Below are positions 8,491 to 18,655 of a DNA stretch of 40,970 nucleotides, piece by piece; within the stretch, counting starts at the first letter, position 1; each line of letters opens with the position of its first letter. Source of the DNA: SIG480 sp045595605. Lineage in GTDB: Bacteria; Bacillota; Clostridia; Oscillospirales; JAAYXM01. The position numbers were made by a program, and so were the translations under genes. The notes beneath the pieces were generated by a model. It searched no databases, had not been told where the DNA came from, and was given only the letters and a program-made list of their open reading frames with translations. The DNA lies in contig JAZOAS010000151.1 of assembly GCA_045595605.1 (NCBI GenBank), positions 1-40,970 on the forward strand, written 5' to 3'.

Positions 8491-9714
8491 ATGACAGATA
8501 TCAGAGAAAAGCTAAATATAACCATTGAATCAAAGCATTGGGATGAAGCTTTTGAAAAAGCGCTCAATGAACCGGGAATTCCCGAATGGATGACTGAAAA
8601 GTTTTTGAGAGATTTGCATAAGGAGACAGACCTTCTGCCTGATACAATTGAAAATCTTGTAGAGGCAGTTCAGCTTGCGGTGGAAAACCCTGACCTCGTT
8701 CTTCTCGCAAAGACGGTGTATCATATACTTGCAAAAAAACTTCCGGGTTCGGAAGCGATTTCCAAGTATGAGCAGATAAAAGCTCCTGAGGGTATCGAAA
8801 ATCCGATGGGCTATGACCTTGTTATGGCGTTTCCTCTGGTCGCTCATCTTAAGCTCTCGTGGAAAGAACTGATTGACCGCGGAGTTGACAGTGATATTGC
8901 AAAGAAGAGCCTTATGTTCATAAACGATGTGTTAAAGGACATAGAAAGAATTGAAGGAAAACCGACCACTTCAAACTATCTGATAAACTATCATAAAGTA
9001 GGTATTTATGTAAATCAGCTCTTCATCAATCGTCTTCGCTTTGAGCTTCACGAAAACTCAAGCCGTCCGGGAAAGGTCTTTATGAACAAAAACGGCGATA
9101 TGAAGGTGCTTATGTGCAACTGCACTCTCCATAAGAGCGGATACCTTCTCGGTTCAGGAAACTATACCGACGAGGAGGGCTCATACGATGCAAACTTTGT
9201 CGAAACGGAAACTACATACGAGGGCTACGCGGTAGGGGATGATACCCATGTCGCAGAAAAGACAAGAACGGTTCTTGAGAAAAGCGAATGGACTCCCGTT
9301 TTTGTTCCGGGTGATACTGTCCTCAAGGTTCATATCTCTCCGGGACCGGGATTTACAAAAGAAGCGTGTGAGGAGTCATATGCAAGAGCAAGGGAAGTTT
9401 TCACCCGTTGCTATTCCGAATATGACTTCAAGGGCTTTGTAACCTGTTGTTGGATGCTCTCACCCGTGCTTCGCGAGATACTGAAGCCGGATTCGAACAT
9501 CATAAACTTCCAGAATAAGTTTAAGGTATTCCCTGCGGAGAATACAGCGCTTGATGTGTATATGTATGTTTATAAGCTTCACCCGAAGTCGATTGACGAG
9601 GTTGATTTTGAGAATCTACCTGAGGAGAATTCAATGCAGCGCGGAGTCAAGCAGAAGGGTCTTGAAGGGAAGTTTGTTCAGCAGTGCAACGGTTTTATTC
9701 CGTTTAAAGAATAA
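8491..9714 (+). CDS. GNAT-like acyltransferase domain protein
   Basis: 407 residues. It resembles the Firmicutes acyltransferase-domain family made of an N-terminal helical NAT_N-like part (about 1-125) and a C-terminal GNAT_C-like part (about 130-400). Supporting landmarks are VLKVHISPGPGFTKEACEES (about 283-302), the CCWMLSPVLREIL segment and the SNIINFQNKFKVFP segment near residues 335-350. Assignment is from memory of family patterns, not from a search. The acyl donor and acceptor are unknown. It is the last gene of the long plus-strand run, 18 bases after the CDF gene, and ends just inside a bidirectional terminator. Confidence 0.7.
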   Translation: MTDIREKLNITIESKHWDEAFEKALNEPGIPEWMTEKFLRDLHKETDLLPDTIENLVEAVQLAVENPDLVLLAKTVYHILAKKLPGSEAISKYEQIKAPEGIENPMGYDLVMAFPLVAHLKLSWKELIDRGVDSDIAKKSLMFINDVLKDIERIEGKPTTSNYLINYHKVGIYVNQLFINRLRFELHENSSRPGKVFMNKNGDMKVLMCNCTLHKSGYLLGSGNYTDEEGSYDANFVETETTYEGYAVGDDTHVAEKTRTVLEKSEWTPVFVPGDTVLKVHISPGPGFTKEACEESYARAREVFTRCYSEYDFKGFVTCCWMLSPVLREILKPDSNIINFQNKFKVFPAENTALDVYMYVYKLHPKSIDEVDFENLPEENSMQRGVKQKGLEGKFVQQCNGFIPFKE

Positions 9715-9745
9715 AAAAATCAGGGGAATTTCCCCTGATTTTTTT
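9713..9745. terminator. Bidirectional rho-independent terminator
   Basis: A perfect inverted repeat with arms 9713-9727 and 9731-9745 around a 3-base loop. The GC core is TCAGGGGA/TCCCCTGA, with seven A on one side and seven T on the other. It lies between convergent genes and serves the V-ATPase-to-acyltransferase run and addA; the addA stop codon is inside it. Confidence 0.93.
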
Positions 9746-12700
9746 ATATTACTTCAATAAAGTCGTCGCAGGTTGCAAGATAAAGTACAGCCTTTGAAGC
9801 GTTCTTGCCTGTCATTTCAAAAAGAGCACGACGGTAAGCAAGAACCTGCGCTTTGTATTTTTCGAGGACTTCGCCGCTTGGTCGGTTGCGGTCAGTTTTG
9901 AAATCAACGATTGTTATTTCGCCGTCCTTCTCAAAATACATATCAATAACACCCTGAAGGAGAATGTCATCCCCTGAGAGCGCGCTATTCTCTAAAAGCT
10001 CGTCTGCGGGAAGGAGAACGGAGAATTTGAACTCGCGGTAAACCTTATCGGCAGATTCCATTGCTTTTCCGATGTCGGATGTGAGAAAGGCGTGTATTCT
10101 TTCGGGAGAGATTGATTCCACCTGCGCTTTTGTGAGAAACTTCTCATCATAAAGCCGTGAAAGCTCGCGCTCAATGCCGTCGATTGAAGCGCATTTTGAA
10201 AAATCAACGAACTGCATAGCCATGTGAAGCGCTGTTCCCCGTTCTGCGGGGGAGAGCGTTTTTTCACGGATGAATCGCGGGCGCATGGGCTTTTTATGTG
10301 TAATCACAGCATCCCCGCGCGATTTTGCACCGAGCTTCGTAGCGGTGAGCTTTGACGGCGTTTTTGTCGCAAGAGAATGCGGATATACGAAAGTGGGAAG
10401 AGTTGCGCTTTCCGCATTTTCGTTTTCCTGCTCAAGGTTTTCTGCTGCTTCTTTATATGAAGCTATCTCGTCTGACGGAACGACATACGCGTCGATATCA
10501 AAATCATTTTCACCGCCGGAGAGCTCAACACCGCCGTAGGAAAAGAGCGATTCTCCCGCAGTTGTTCTGAGAAGCGGGATAAGAAACCAAAGGGCCGCGT
10601 CGTTTCGTCTTGTGAGGTTTGAAGAGTCGAGCGCGGAGTATGGGTTTTTGAAGGCAAAGTCAAAGAGCTTCTTTTTCGCATTGTCGCGGGATGCGGTAAT
10701 AAACATCTTCTCCCTTGCGCGCGTAAGCGCGACATAAAGAAGTCTCATTTCCTCGCTCTTCTGGTCTGCAAGAATTCTTCTTCGGATAGACTCTCTCATA
10801 ACCGTTGTGCAGAAAAGCGCGTTCTCGTCATCCTTGAATTTTGTGCCGATTCCAAGCTTCGGATGAATGAGAATAGGGTTCTTTATATCCTCAAGGTTAA
10901 AACTCCGTATTACATTTCCGACAAAGACGATAGGGAACTCAAGTCCCTTTGACTTGTGCATCGTCATAATGGTGACGGAATTCTGTGAAAAACTTTTCGG
11001 AACGACGATGTCCCCACCGTTTTCGATGAGCTTTGCGATGTGAGAGATAAACTTATAAAGTCCGCAGTAGCCGAGAGACTCAAAGTCCTCAGCGCACTTG
11101 TAGAACGCAAGAAGGTTTTTCTGCCTTTCCCTTCCGTATGAAAGCGCGCCGAACATTCCAAGCGCGTTTGTACGGTTGTAGATTTCCCATATCAGCTCGC
11201 TTGCGCTCATTCCTCGCGAAAGTGAGCGAAGTGTGCGGAGAAGCTCAAGGAAATCGCGACATTTTTTTGCCGCCTCGCTGTTTTTCCCGGCAAGGCTTTT
11301 CATCGAAGAGATGAACGAAGAGCCCCTCTCTTTTCGTATTTCGCACAAATCGTCAGCAGAGAAGGCGAACATCGGAGACTTGAGCGCTGCAATAAGCGGA
11401 ATGTCAGAGGTCGGATTGTCGATGACCGAAAGAAGAGAAACAATTGCGCTTACCTCGCTCTTCTCGAGAAGGGCATCAGGCTTTGGCGAAGAAAACGGAA
11501 TACCAAGACGCGCAAGCTCGCGTTCATAGCTCTCTGCGGCAGTGGAGGTGGAACGCAGAAGAACGGCAAAGTCGCTGTATCTGCAAGGGCGCTTTCCGGA
11601 ATCTTTATCGGTAATTTCAAAACCGCCATTTACAAGCTCCGCTATTTTGTTTGCCGTAAAGCGAGCTTCCGCATCGACGCCCTTTTCCTCACCCTTTACA
11701 TAGTCGATAAGGCAAAATTCTGTTTTCATTCCGTGCATGTCCGGAATATCATCCCGCGCAACGAGAAAATGGTCCTCGGTGTAGTCAACACCGCCGAGGT
11801 TTTCGGTCATAATCCGCTTGAAAAGGCTGTTTGAGGTGTCAAGAATCTCGCGTCTTGAACGGAAGTTTCTCGAAAGGGTTATGACCCGCGCCTCATCGCC
11901 TTTGGCTTCGTCATACTTCTTGAAGGTTTTGTACTTCTTCATAAATATTGACGGGTCAGCAAGACGGAAGCCGTAGATAGACTGCTTGACATCGCCGACC
12001 ATTACTATGTTTTTTTCATCGCGCGAAACAGAGCGGAAGATGATGTCCTGAATAATGTTGCTGTCCTGGAACTCGTCAAGCAAGATTTCGGTAAATGAGG
12101 CAGAAACCTCTTTTGCGGTCTCGCTCGGTATGACGGTGTCGTTTTCTTCGTCATAATCTGAGATGAGAAGGCGTATGCAGAAATGTTCAAGGTCTGAATA
12201 GTCGAGAACACCGCGACGGAGTTTTTCAGCTTCAAAGCGCTCAGAAAGCTCTGATGTGAGAGCGCAGAGTGAGGTTATGATGGGGTAGAGAAGCTCTGCC
12301 TCTTTCAGGAGAACTTCGCTTTCTGCAAGCATAAGCTTTTCGGGAATGCTCTTTATGTCCTCCTTGACAACTTTGTATAAAGCTCCGACCTTTTCGGGAA
12401 TAGTTTTATCCTCGATTTTGCGCGATGAGGGAAGTCTTTCAAGCTCAAAGGAGGAGGTTTTCTCAAAGAGCGTGTTCCAATCCTCCGAGAAGCATTCCAA
12501 AATTTTCACGGTTGCTACGGCAAGAGGCTCGGAATAAAGCTCGCTCGTGTCGGCATACTGCTGTGCATCATGAAGCAGAGTTTCAAGGGCAAGACGCGAG
12601 GAATTAAGAATCTCCGTCGCATCGCGCATAACCGCCTGACCCCAGACGGTTTCAGAAACGGAGCTTATCTTAGCTGTGTTATACGCGTCACAGGATGCCT

Positions 12701-13274
12701 GAAGCCACTTTTCGGGGTAGGGGTGACTTCGGCTTTTTTTATAAAGCTCAATAACCGAGGAGAAGAGAAGGCGGTCAGAGCGCCCGTCGTTCATATAGTC
12801 GGCAAGAGCGAGAAAGGACGGGTCTTTGCTTTCGTACATTTCTTCAATAAGCTCGGTTAAAATGTCTTTGAGGATGAGCTCTTCTTCCGATTCGTCAAGA
12901 ATACGGGAAAGCGAGGAGAGCCCTTCAAAATTGCCGTAGTTTTTCAAAAGCCACGAGCAGAAGGAGTGAACGGTTGAAATCCTCGCGCTTCCTGCAAGGG
13001 CAAGCTGGCGGCGAAGATGACGGTCATCGGGCGTTTCAGCAATTTTTTCGTGAAGCGCGCGGCTTATCTTCTTTCGGAGCTCGCCCGCCGCCGCTTTTGT
13101 GTATGTGATTATGAGAAAATCCGTAATGTCGCGATTTTCGCGCGTTATAAAGCCGAGAAGCCTCTCTACAAGAACAGCTGTCTTTCCGCTGCCTGCCGCA
13201 GCTGAAACGAGGAGAGAGCTTCCACGGTGATTTATGGCATTTTGCTGGTCAGGTGTCCAGGTTGTTTTGCTCAT
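9744..13274 (-). CDS. addA: ATP-dependent helicase/nuclease subunit A
   Basis: 1176 residues, close to the roughly 1230 of Bacillus AddA. This subunit is a UvrD-type 3'-5' helicase with a C-terminal RecB-family nuclease; it resects double-strand breaks with AddB for recombination. Walker A is AAAGSGKT (residues 25-32). Other helicase motifs include LLDEFQDSN (Walker B), GDVKQSIYGFRLAD, TMHKSKGLEFP and VALTRAREK. The nuclease signature GVIDMYFEKDGEITIVDFKTD is in the last 75 residues. Its start codon overlaps the addB stop by 4 bases (ATGA), so the two are coupled. Confidence 0.97.
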   Translation of the reverse strand: MSKTTWTPDQQNAINHRGSSLLVSAAAGSGKTAVLVERLLGFITRENRDITDFLIITYTKAAAGELRKKISRALHEKIAETPDDRHLRRQLALAGSARISTVHSFCSWLLKNYGNFEGLSSLSRILDESEEELILKDILTELIEEMYESKDPSFLALADYMNDGRSDRLLFSSVIELYKKSRSHPYPEKWLQASCDAYNTAKISSVSETVWGQAVMRDATEILNSSRLALETLLHDAQQYADTSELYSEPLAVATVKILECFSEDWNTLFEKTSSFELERLPSSRKIEDKTIPEKVGALYKVVKEDIKSIPEKLMLAESEVLLKEAELLYPIITSLCALTSELSERFEAEKLRRGVLDYSDLEHFCIRLLISDYDEENDTVIPSETAKEVSASFTEILLDEFQDSNIIQDIIFRSVSRDEKNIVMVGDVKQSIYGFRLADPSIFMKKYKTFKKYDEAKGDEARVITLSRNFRSRREILDTSNSLFKRIMTENLGGVDYTEDHFLVARDDIPDMHGMKTEFCLIDYVKGEEKGVDAEARFTANKIAELVNGGFEITDKDSGKRPCRYSDFAVLLRSTSTAAESYERELARLGIPFSSPKPDALLEKSEVSAIVSLLSVIDNPTSDIPLIAALKSPMFAFSADDLCEIRKERGSSFISSMKSLAGKNSEAAKKCRDFLELLRTLRSLSRGMSASELIWEIYNRTNALGMFGALSYGRERQKNLLAFYKCAEDFESLGYCGLYKFISHIAKLIENGGDIVVPKSFSQNSVTIMTMHKSKGLEFPIVFVGNVIRSFNLEDIKNPILIHPKLGIGTKFKDDENALFCTTVMRESIRRRILADQKSEEMRLLYVALTRAREKMFITASRDNAKKKLFDFAFKNPYSALDSSNLTRRNDAALWFLIPLLRTTAGESLFSYGGVELSGGENDFDIDAYVVPSDEIASYKEAAENLEQENENAESATLPTFVYPHSLATKTPSKLTATKLGAKSRGDAVITHKKPMRPRFIREKTLSPAERGTALHMAMQFVDFSKCASIDGIERELSRLYDEKFLTKAQVESISPERIHAFLTSDIGKAMESADKVYREFKFSVLLPADELLENSALSGDDILLQGVIDMYFEKDGEITIVDFKTDRNRPSGEVLEKYKAQVLAYRRALFEMTGKNASKAVLYLATCDDFIEVI

Positions 13275-16200
13275 TTCTCCTCCTCCTTTTCAAGAATGTC
13301 CTTGTATTTAATTTCGCAAAGCTCACGCATACGGTCGCTTGTTCTGTCTTCATCAAAGGCACAGACGCTCTTATAGTCGCACCACTTGCAGGAATCTGAG
13401 TTTCCGTCGCGGTACGGGTTCGGGTCGATTATTCCGGAAGAAAGCTCGTCACCTATGCGCTTTAAAATGTCCTGAAGGCGCTTCTTTATGCGGTCAAACT
13501 CATTCTCGGTAAGAGCTATGGAAGAAGCTGTGAGCGAGCCGTCCCTTTTGAACGAAACGGGGATATATTTTTTCTCTTCACCAAATTCCATAGCATTTAT
13601 TATGTCAAAGTTCTTGAGAATCGCGCCCTCGCGCTTTGTGACCGTATCCTTTTCACCGCGTGTTTCTGAATAACTGCGGGCAAGCGGGACATACATAACT
13701 CCTGCCGCGTGGGGAATTTCTCCGTAGCGTTGCTCGCCCATTTCCTCAAGGGCGAACATATACAGAAGAAGCTGCATTCCGATACCGTTTACGGTTTCGT
13801 CAAGTGAAAAGTGCTTGGTTCCCGATTTGTAGTCTATAACCCTGAAATAAAGCTTACCGTCTTTTGAGAAGGTGTCGATTCGGTCAACCTTACCTGAGAA
13901 CGAAACGAGAGAAGTCTCACCCGAAATTTCAAGCGCGGGAAGGTCACCGCCGTTTGCAAAGCTGAGCTCAAATTCGCTCGGCGTAAAGCTTCCGCTTCTG
14001 AGCTCGTTGCAGATGTCAAGAACTGCGGCGATAACGGTCCTTTCAATTCTTGAAAGGAGAAACTGCATTCTGCCGGGAAGCTTTCCGGTATCACCGAGAT
14101 TCTCGGAAAGATACTCAGAAACGGCCTCGCGGGTGAATTTTCGCGCTGTATCATCGTCATAAGTTCCCTCCGCAACAAGACGGCAGATAACCTTTTCGAG
14201 GACATAATGCATGAGATTGCCCGCCTCAATCGGAGAAATCTCAGCTCTCTCCTTCGGGTATGCGGAGAGACCGTACCTGAGGAAGTACGCGTATCTGCAA
14301 GAGGAGAAGAGATCCGCGCGGGATGCGCTGAGGCGGATTTTCTTTCCGAAAACAGCCTCAATATTGTCTTTTGAGATAATCGGTCCGCGCGTATTCAAAG
14401 AGTTTCTTTGTATGTCTGAAAGCTTTTTTGAAAGCTCTGTATCCGTCTCGTCAAAGACGATTTTCTTTCCGGAAGAAACGCAGTCATCAAAGCAAGGTGT
14501 GCGGGAAAGAGCACGGGCGTCAGAAAGCGACATCGCGGAGGAAAAGTCAGGGAACTGTTCGCGTATTTTCGAAACAGAGTCTGCCTCGTACATCTCTTCG
14601 CCGTTTGAAGAAAGGGTGAGAGAGCTTATGTAAAGTTCTTTTTCAGCAGAGCAAAGAACGCTGTGGACACGGCGAAGGTCATTGAAAATTCTGTCGCAAA
14701 AAGCGGGAGCGAGAGAAATTCCAAGGTCTGAAAGCTCGCGTCTGTCATTGTCGGTAAGAAAGCCCGAATCGCTTTCAGCTGCGGGAAAAGCGCCGTCATT
14801 TGCACCGAGAACTATGCGATAGTTGCATCGCTCACCGTCAGCGCGCGAAAGGTCCGAAATATTAACACAGTCAATCGTTGCGGGAATTGTCGCAAGCTCG
14901 TACTGAGAGACGACGAGCTTGAAAAGGTGACAGATGTCCTCGGGGGCAATTTTTTCTGATTTTATACGCCCTATATCATCAATAACCTCATACAGTATCC
15001 CGAGGATAGCCTCTCCCTCCTGCGCGTCTTCAAAACGCGAGGAAAGCTCGGCAAGATAAACGGATGCCGAAACACGGCGGGGCAGATTTATTCTGTTTAT
15101 AAAATCGTACAGAGCCGTTGCAACATCCTCGCCGCCGTTGTTCTTTTTTATAGCTTCACGCAGTTCATTTACAGGCTCATAAACCTTGCGCCTTACTCGG
15201 TTTATGATATTGAGAAGGCTTTTGCTTTCTTCTGTTTCGTGGGAAGCAATACCAAATGGGTTCTTCTCGAAATCTTTTCCTGTTTGCCATTCATAGCTTT
15301 TCGGAGACCAGGTGTAGAGATAGTTTTCAAATATGTCAAGGCTTCCTGCGGAGATACCCGCAAAGCCTGTTTTGATGTATTCGGTAACAAGGTCACACTT
15401 AAAGTCGCGTACGCATATTTCAAGCGCGGTCATGATAAGTGAAACGACAGGCTTTGACAAAAGGTCGCTTGCCTGATTTGAGTATGAGGGAATGCCGAAG
15501 CGTTTTAAGACGGCCTCGCAGATGCGGAGATAGCTCTTGTCGCAGACCGCAACGGAAAAGTCGCGAAACCGCGCGCCCTCTGTGATTTTTTTGAGAACAT
15601 ATCCCGCGGCGAGCTCACATTCCTCAAAAACGGTATCTGAGGTAGAGATGCAAATCTCGGGTGCAGGGAAGGGAGAGAGACCTTTCTCCTCAGAAGAAAG
15701 AGCGAGGTCAAGGTATCCGAGTGCATCGGTCTTTTCGCGTTCAAGGAAGACCTCCTGCACTTTTATGCCGTTTTTATCCGCGAGAGAAAGAAGTGTTTTT
15801 CTTGCTGTAAGAGCTTCGTCAAATATGCTGTTATCGGCGCTCTCGCTCGCCTCACGCGGAAGCTCTAGCGTGACATAAACATCGTCTGCCGATTTGATAG
15901 CGGCATCAATTATGTCAAACTGAAGCGCTGTGAAGCCGTAAAAACAGTCAAAGTAAACCGATCTTCCACGGAAAAAGTCGGTTTTTGAAACAGAGTCTGC
16001 AACAAAGGCAAGCTCGTCGTACGCGTCAAAAGAATCTTCGCCGAGCCGGTTTTCGTACGCGGCAAAAATAAGCGAAATGTCAGAAACTTTCCGCGCAAGA
16101 GACGCGCTCATCTCACCTGCAAGGGCTGCAAGCTTTTCGGGCGAGATGCCGTATGATTTGAATTCGTCAATGAGCGCGAGCATAGCCTCAAGCTTTTCGG

Positions 16201-16531
16201 GGCGGAGCATGTCCCTTGAAAGTGAAGAGAGTGAGGGCAGGACATCAGCAACGGCGGAGTGAAGATGAAGCATCCGCGTGCCGTTTCCGATGATATTTGC
16301 CGCAACGCCGCCAAACTCAGCCTTGACCTTTGAGGCAAGGCGACGGAAGCTTGTGACCTCGGTATAAAGGGACGCGGAATTTCCGAGACGCTCGCAAAGG
16401 AGACGCTCGGTTACATGAGAAAACTGCTCAGGGACGATGAGAAGATTTCCCATATCCTTTGAGCTTTTAATCTTATCGATTATGTATGAAGTTTTTCCGC
16501 TTTTGACTCTTCCGCGCACTAAATAAAGCAT
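13271..16531 (-). CDS. addB: ATP-dependent helicase/deoxyribonuclease subunit B
   Basis: 1086 residues from the ATG at 16531; an upstream in-frame ATG at 16591 would add 20 residues, but GGAGGG lies 8 bases before the chosen start. AddB recognises the Chi-like signal and carries the second nuclease. The N-terminal P-loop is GRVKSGKT (7-14). The C-terminal nuclease shows GKVDRID and VIDYKSGTKHF. The Fe-S staple is intact: a first Cys in SSCRYAYFLRYG, then Cys at about 1048, 1051 and 1057 with the C-x2-C-x5-C spacing of the family. First gene of the addBA pair. Confidence 0.97.
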   Translation of the reverse strand: MLYLVRGRVKSGKTSYIIDKIKSSKDMGNLLIVPEQFSHVTERLLCERLGNSASLYTEVTSFRRLASKVKAEFGGVAANIIGNGTRMLHLHSAVADVLPSLSSLSRDMLRPEKLEAMLALIDEFKSYGISPEKLAALAGEMSASLARKVSDISLIFAAYENRLGEDSFDAYDELAFVADSVSKTDFFRGRSVYFDCFYGFTALQFDIIDAAIKSADDVYVTLELPREASESADNSIFDEALTARKTLLSLADKNGIKVQEVFLEREKTDALGYLDLALSSEEKGLSPFPAPEICISTSDTVFEECELAAGYVLKKITEGARFRDFSVAVCDKSYLRICEAVLKRFGIPSYSNQASDLLSKPVVSLIMTALEICVRDFKCDLVTEYIKTGFAGISAGSLDIFENYLYTWSPKSYEWQTGKDFEKNPFGIASHETEESKSLLNIINRVRRKVYEPVNELREAIKKNNGGEDVATALYDFINRINLPRRVSASVYLAELSSRFEDAQEGEAILGILYEVIDDIGRIKSEKIAPEDICHLFKLVVSQYELATIPATIDCVNISDLSRADGERCNYRIVLGANDGAFPAAESDSGFLTDNDRRELSDLGISLAPAFCDRIFNDLRRVHSVLCSAEKELYISSLTLSSNGEEMYEADSVSKIREQFPDFSSAMSLSDARALSRTPCFDDCVSSGKKIVFDETDTELSKKLSDIQRNSLNTRGPIISKDNIEAVFGKKIRLSASRADLFSSCRYAYFLRYGLSAYPKERAEISPIEAGNLMHYVLEKVICRLVAEGTYDDDTARKFTREAVSEYLSENLGDTGKLPGRMQFLLSRIERTVIAAVLDICNELRSGSFTPSEFELSFANGGDLPALEISGETSLVSFSGKVDRIDTFSKDGKLYFRVIDYKSGTKHFSLDETVNGIGMQLLLYMFALEEMGEQRYGEIPHAAGVMYVPLARSYSETRGEKDTVTKREGAILKNFDIINAMEFGEEKKYIPVSFKRDGSLTASSIALTENEFDRIKKRLQDILKRIGDELSSGIIDPNPYRDGNSDSCKWCDYKSVCAFDEDRTSDRMRELCEIKYKDILEKEEEK

Positions 16532-16562
16532 GTAGAGACCCTCCGAAAAAATATCTGTCTTT

Positions 16563-16591
16563 AGTATATCATATTTGCTTTCTTTCGGCAA
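16563..16591 (-). promoter_or_regulatory. Probable promoter of addBA
   Basis: On the minus strand TTGCCG (16586-16591), a 17-base spacer, and TATACT (16563-16568), about 30 bases before the addB start. Housekeeping sigma-A type by pattern. Confidence 0.65.
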
Positions 16592-16599
16592 ATTTTATG

Positions 16600-16628
16600 T
16601 TGATACAACGGAGAATTTAAGATATACT
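16600..16628 (+). promoter_or_regulatory. Probable promoter of hflX
   Basis: TTGATA (16600-16605), a 17-base spacer, and TATACT (16623-16628), 31 bases before the hflX ATG. It is divergent from the addB promoter in a 127-base gap. Confidence 0.7.
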
Positions 16629-16658
16629 TATATTATAACAGATTAAGAGGACAAAAAA

Positions 16659-17933
16659 ATGGACAGTGAAAAGATATTAGAGCGCGCAGTTCTTGTCGGA
16701 CTTGCGGCGGACATATATACTGAAGACGAAAAGACAGATGAATCAACGCTTTCTGAGCTTTCTGAGCTTCTTTCCACCGCAGGCGGAGAAGAGATATGCA
16801 GAGTTATCCAGCACCGCCACGCGCCCGAGCCAAAAACGCTTATCGGAACGGGTAAGGCGGAGGAGCTTCGCGACTTTATAGAGGCAAACGATATTTCGCT
16901 TGCGGTTTTCGATAATGAGCTTTCTCCCGCGCAGACGAAAAACCTTGAGGATATTCTTGGTGTACGCGTGGTTGACCGCTCAACGCTTATTCTTGATATA
17001 TTCGCATCCCGCGCGCAGTCGAAGGAAGGCAAACTTCAGGTTGAGCTTGCTCAGTATAAATACATCCTTCCTCGCCTTGCGGGAGGCTCAAGATCGCTAT
17101 CCCGCCTTGGCGGCGGAATAGGTACGCGCGGCCCGGGTGAAACAAAGCTTGAGACAGACCGCCGTCATATAAGGCAGAGAATTTCCCGTCTTGAAGAAGA
17201 GCTTTCGACTGTCAGAAATGTCCGCTCTGAGCAAAGAAGAGCAAGACTTCGTCGTGAGGTTCCGCTTGTTGCGCTTATCGGATACACAAACGCGGGAAAG
17301 TCAACTCTTCTGAATACGCTGACAGGGGCGGGAATTCACGCCGAAAACCGCCTTTTTGATACGCTTGATACAACTTCAAGAAAGTTTAAGATAAGCGAAA
17401 CCAGCGAGGTTATCCTGTCAGATACGGTAGGGTTTATAAGAAAGCTGCCGCATCATCTCACGCGCGCGTTCCGCGCGACTCTTGAGGAGCTTCTGTATGC
17501 AGATTTGCTTCTCCATGTAGTTGACGCATCAAACCCTGAGTTTTCAGAGCACGGGCGAGTAGTCGAAAAGGTTATAGAAGAGCTTGGCGCAGGTGAAATA
17601 CCGAAGCTCACAGTTTTCAATAAATGCGATATAGCCGAAAACCTTTCGGATTTTCCGAAGAGCGAAGCTTGCGTCTGTATATCGGCAAAAACGGGCGAGG
17701 GAAAAGACGAGCTTTGCCGAAAAATTCTGCAGGCGCTTTCAAAAACTGAGCGCGAAGTTACTTTTGAAATTCCGTATAATAAATCGTCGCTTCTTGATGT
17801 CCTTCACCGCGAGGGAAAGGTCATCTCCCAGGAGTACGGAAACACTGAAATAACCGTGACGGCGATTGTAAATGATAAGATTTATGGCAGAATAAACCGA
17901 GAACTTGGAGGTGAAACACCTGATGAGCTTTAG
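16659..17933 (+). CDS. hflX: GTPase HflX
   Basis: 424 residues, typical length. HflX is a ribosome-binding GTPase that splits stalled or hibernating 70S ribosomes, mainly under stress. The N-terminal glycine-rich HflX domain (about 1-200) includes GGGIGTRGPGETKLETDRR, the family signature. The G domain follows with G1 GYTNAGKS (208-215), the G3-like DTVGFIRKLP, G4 NKCD and G5 SAKTG. ATG with AAGAGGA upstream. The next gene overlaps its end by 11 bases. Confidence 0.96.
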   Translation: MDSEKILERAVLVGLAADIYTEDEKTDESTLSELSELLSTAGGEEICRVIQHRHAPEPKTLIGTGKAEELRDFIEANDISLAVFDNELSPAQTKNLEDILGVRVVDRSTLILDIFASRAQSKEGKLQVELAQYKYILPRLAGGSRSLSRLGGGIGTRGPGETKLETDRRHIRQRISRLEEELSTVRNVRSEQRRARLRREVPLVALIGYTNAGKSTLLNTLTGAGIHAENRLFDTLDTTSRKFKISETSEVILSDTVGFIRKLPHHLTRAFRATLEELLYADLLLHVVDASNPEFSEHGRVVEKVIEELGAGEIPKLTVFNKCDIAENLSDFPKSEACVCISAKTGEGKDELCRKILQALSKTEREVTFEIPYNKSSLLDVLHREGKVISQEYGNTEITVTAIVNDKIYGRINRELGGETPDEL

Positions 17934-18540
17934 AGTTCCAGCGGGGCGGGGAATTGACGAATTTGTAGAAAAACGCTCGCGCTTTATCGGCGAGGTCAGA
18001 TATACACCGACTGAGGAAGAGGCACTTGCGTTTATTGCAGAGATAAACGAAAAGCACAAAACCGCAACGCACAATGTCTATGCATACTCAATACGAAGTA
18101 ATAACATAATGCGCTATTCTGACAACGGTGAGCCTCAGGGGACGGCAGGGCTTCCTGTTCTCGATGTTTTCAGGAAGGAAGAAGTGTTCGACTTCTGCTG
18201 TGTCGTAACGCGGTATTTTGGCGGAATTCTGCTCGGTGGCGGCGGGCTTGTGCGCGCATATTCCCACTCTGCAAAAATTGCGCTCGATGCGGCGGGGATA
18301 GCTGTTATGCGCCTGTGGCGAGAAGCATCTCTCAGTGTGCCGTATAATATGTTTGAGATTGTCCAGAAGCTCATTACGGAAATGGGTGCAAAAAAAATCA
18401 CATCCGAGTATGGCGCCGAGGTGACCTTGTCGTTTGTGATTCCGTCCGAAGATTTTGATATGCTCGCGTCAAAGATTTTTGACACAAGTGCAGGGAAAAT
18501 TTCCCTCTCGCGCGGCGAAGAAAGATATATGGCAATATAA
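17923..18540 (+). CDS. YigZ/IMPACT family protein
   Basis: 205 residues from the ATG at 17923, chosen because GGAGGTG lies 8 bases before it; a TTG at 17905 would add 6 residues. UPF0029/IMPACT N-terminal domain with the signature SDNGEPQGTAGLPVL (about 65-80) and VTRYFGGILLGGGGLVRAYS (about 95-115). A ferredoxin-like C-terminal half follows. The molecular role is not settled in bacteria; relatives of IMPACT are linked to translation control, which fits its coupling to hflX. It overlaps the hflX end by 11 bases. Confidence 0.9.
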   Translation: MSFRVPAGRGIDEFVEKRSRFIGEVRYTPTEEEALAFIAEINEKHKTATHNVYAYSIRSNNIMRYSDNGEPQGTAGLPVLDVFRKEEVFDFCCVVTRYFGGILLGGGGLVRAYSHSAKIALDAAGIAVMRLWREASLSVPYNMFEIVQKLITEMGAKKITSEYGAEVTLSFVIPSEDFDMLASKIFDTSAGKISLSRGEERYMAI

Positions 18541-18615
18541 AAAGCTCTGCGGAAAGGCCACAGTCACATAAGGCAGTTTTGCCCTGAAAATCTGTCTTTT
18601 GGCGCATTTTTTCTC

Positions 18616-18655
18616 AAAAAAGGCAAGCGAACCGTCAGGTTAAGCTTGCCTTTTT
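18616..18655. terminator. Rho-independent terminator after the YigZ gene
   Basis: Arms AGGCAAGC and GCTTGCCT with A-rich and T-rich flanks on the two sides and a loop of about 15 bases. It can act on both strands. It lies 76 bases after the YigZ stop. Confidence 0.8.
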
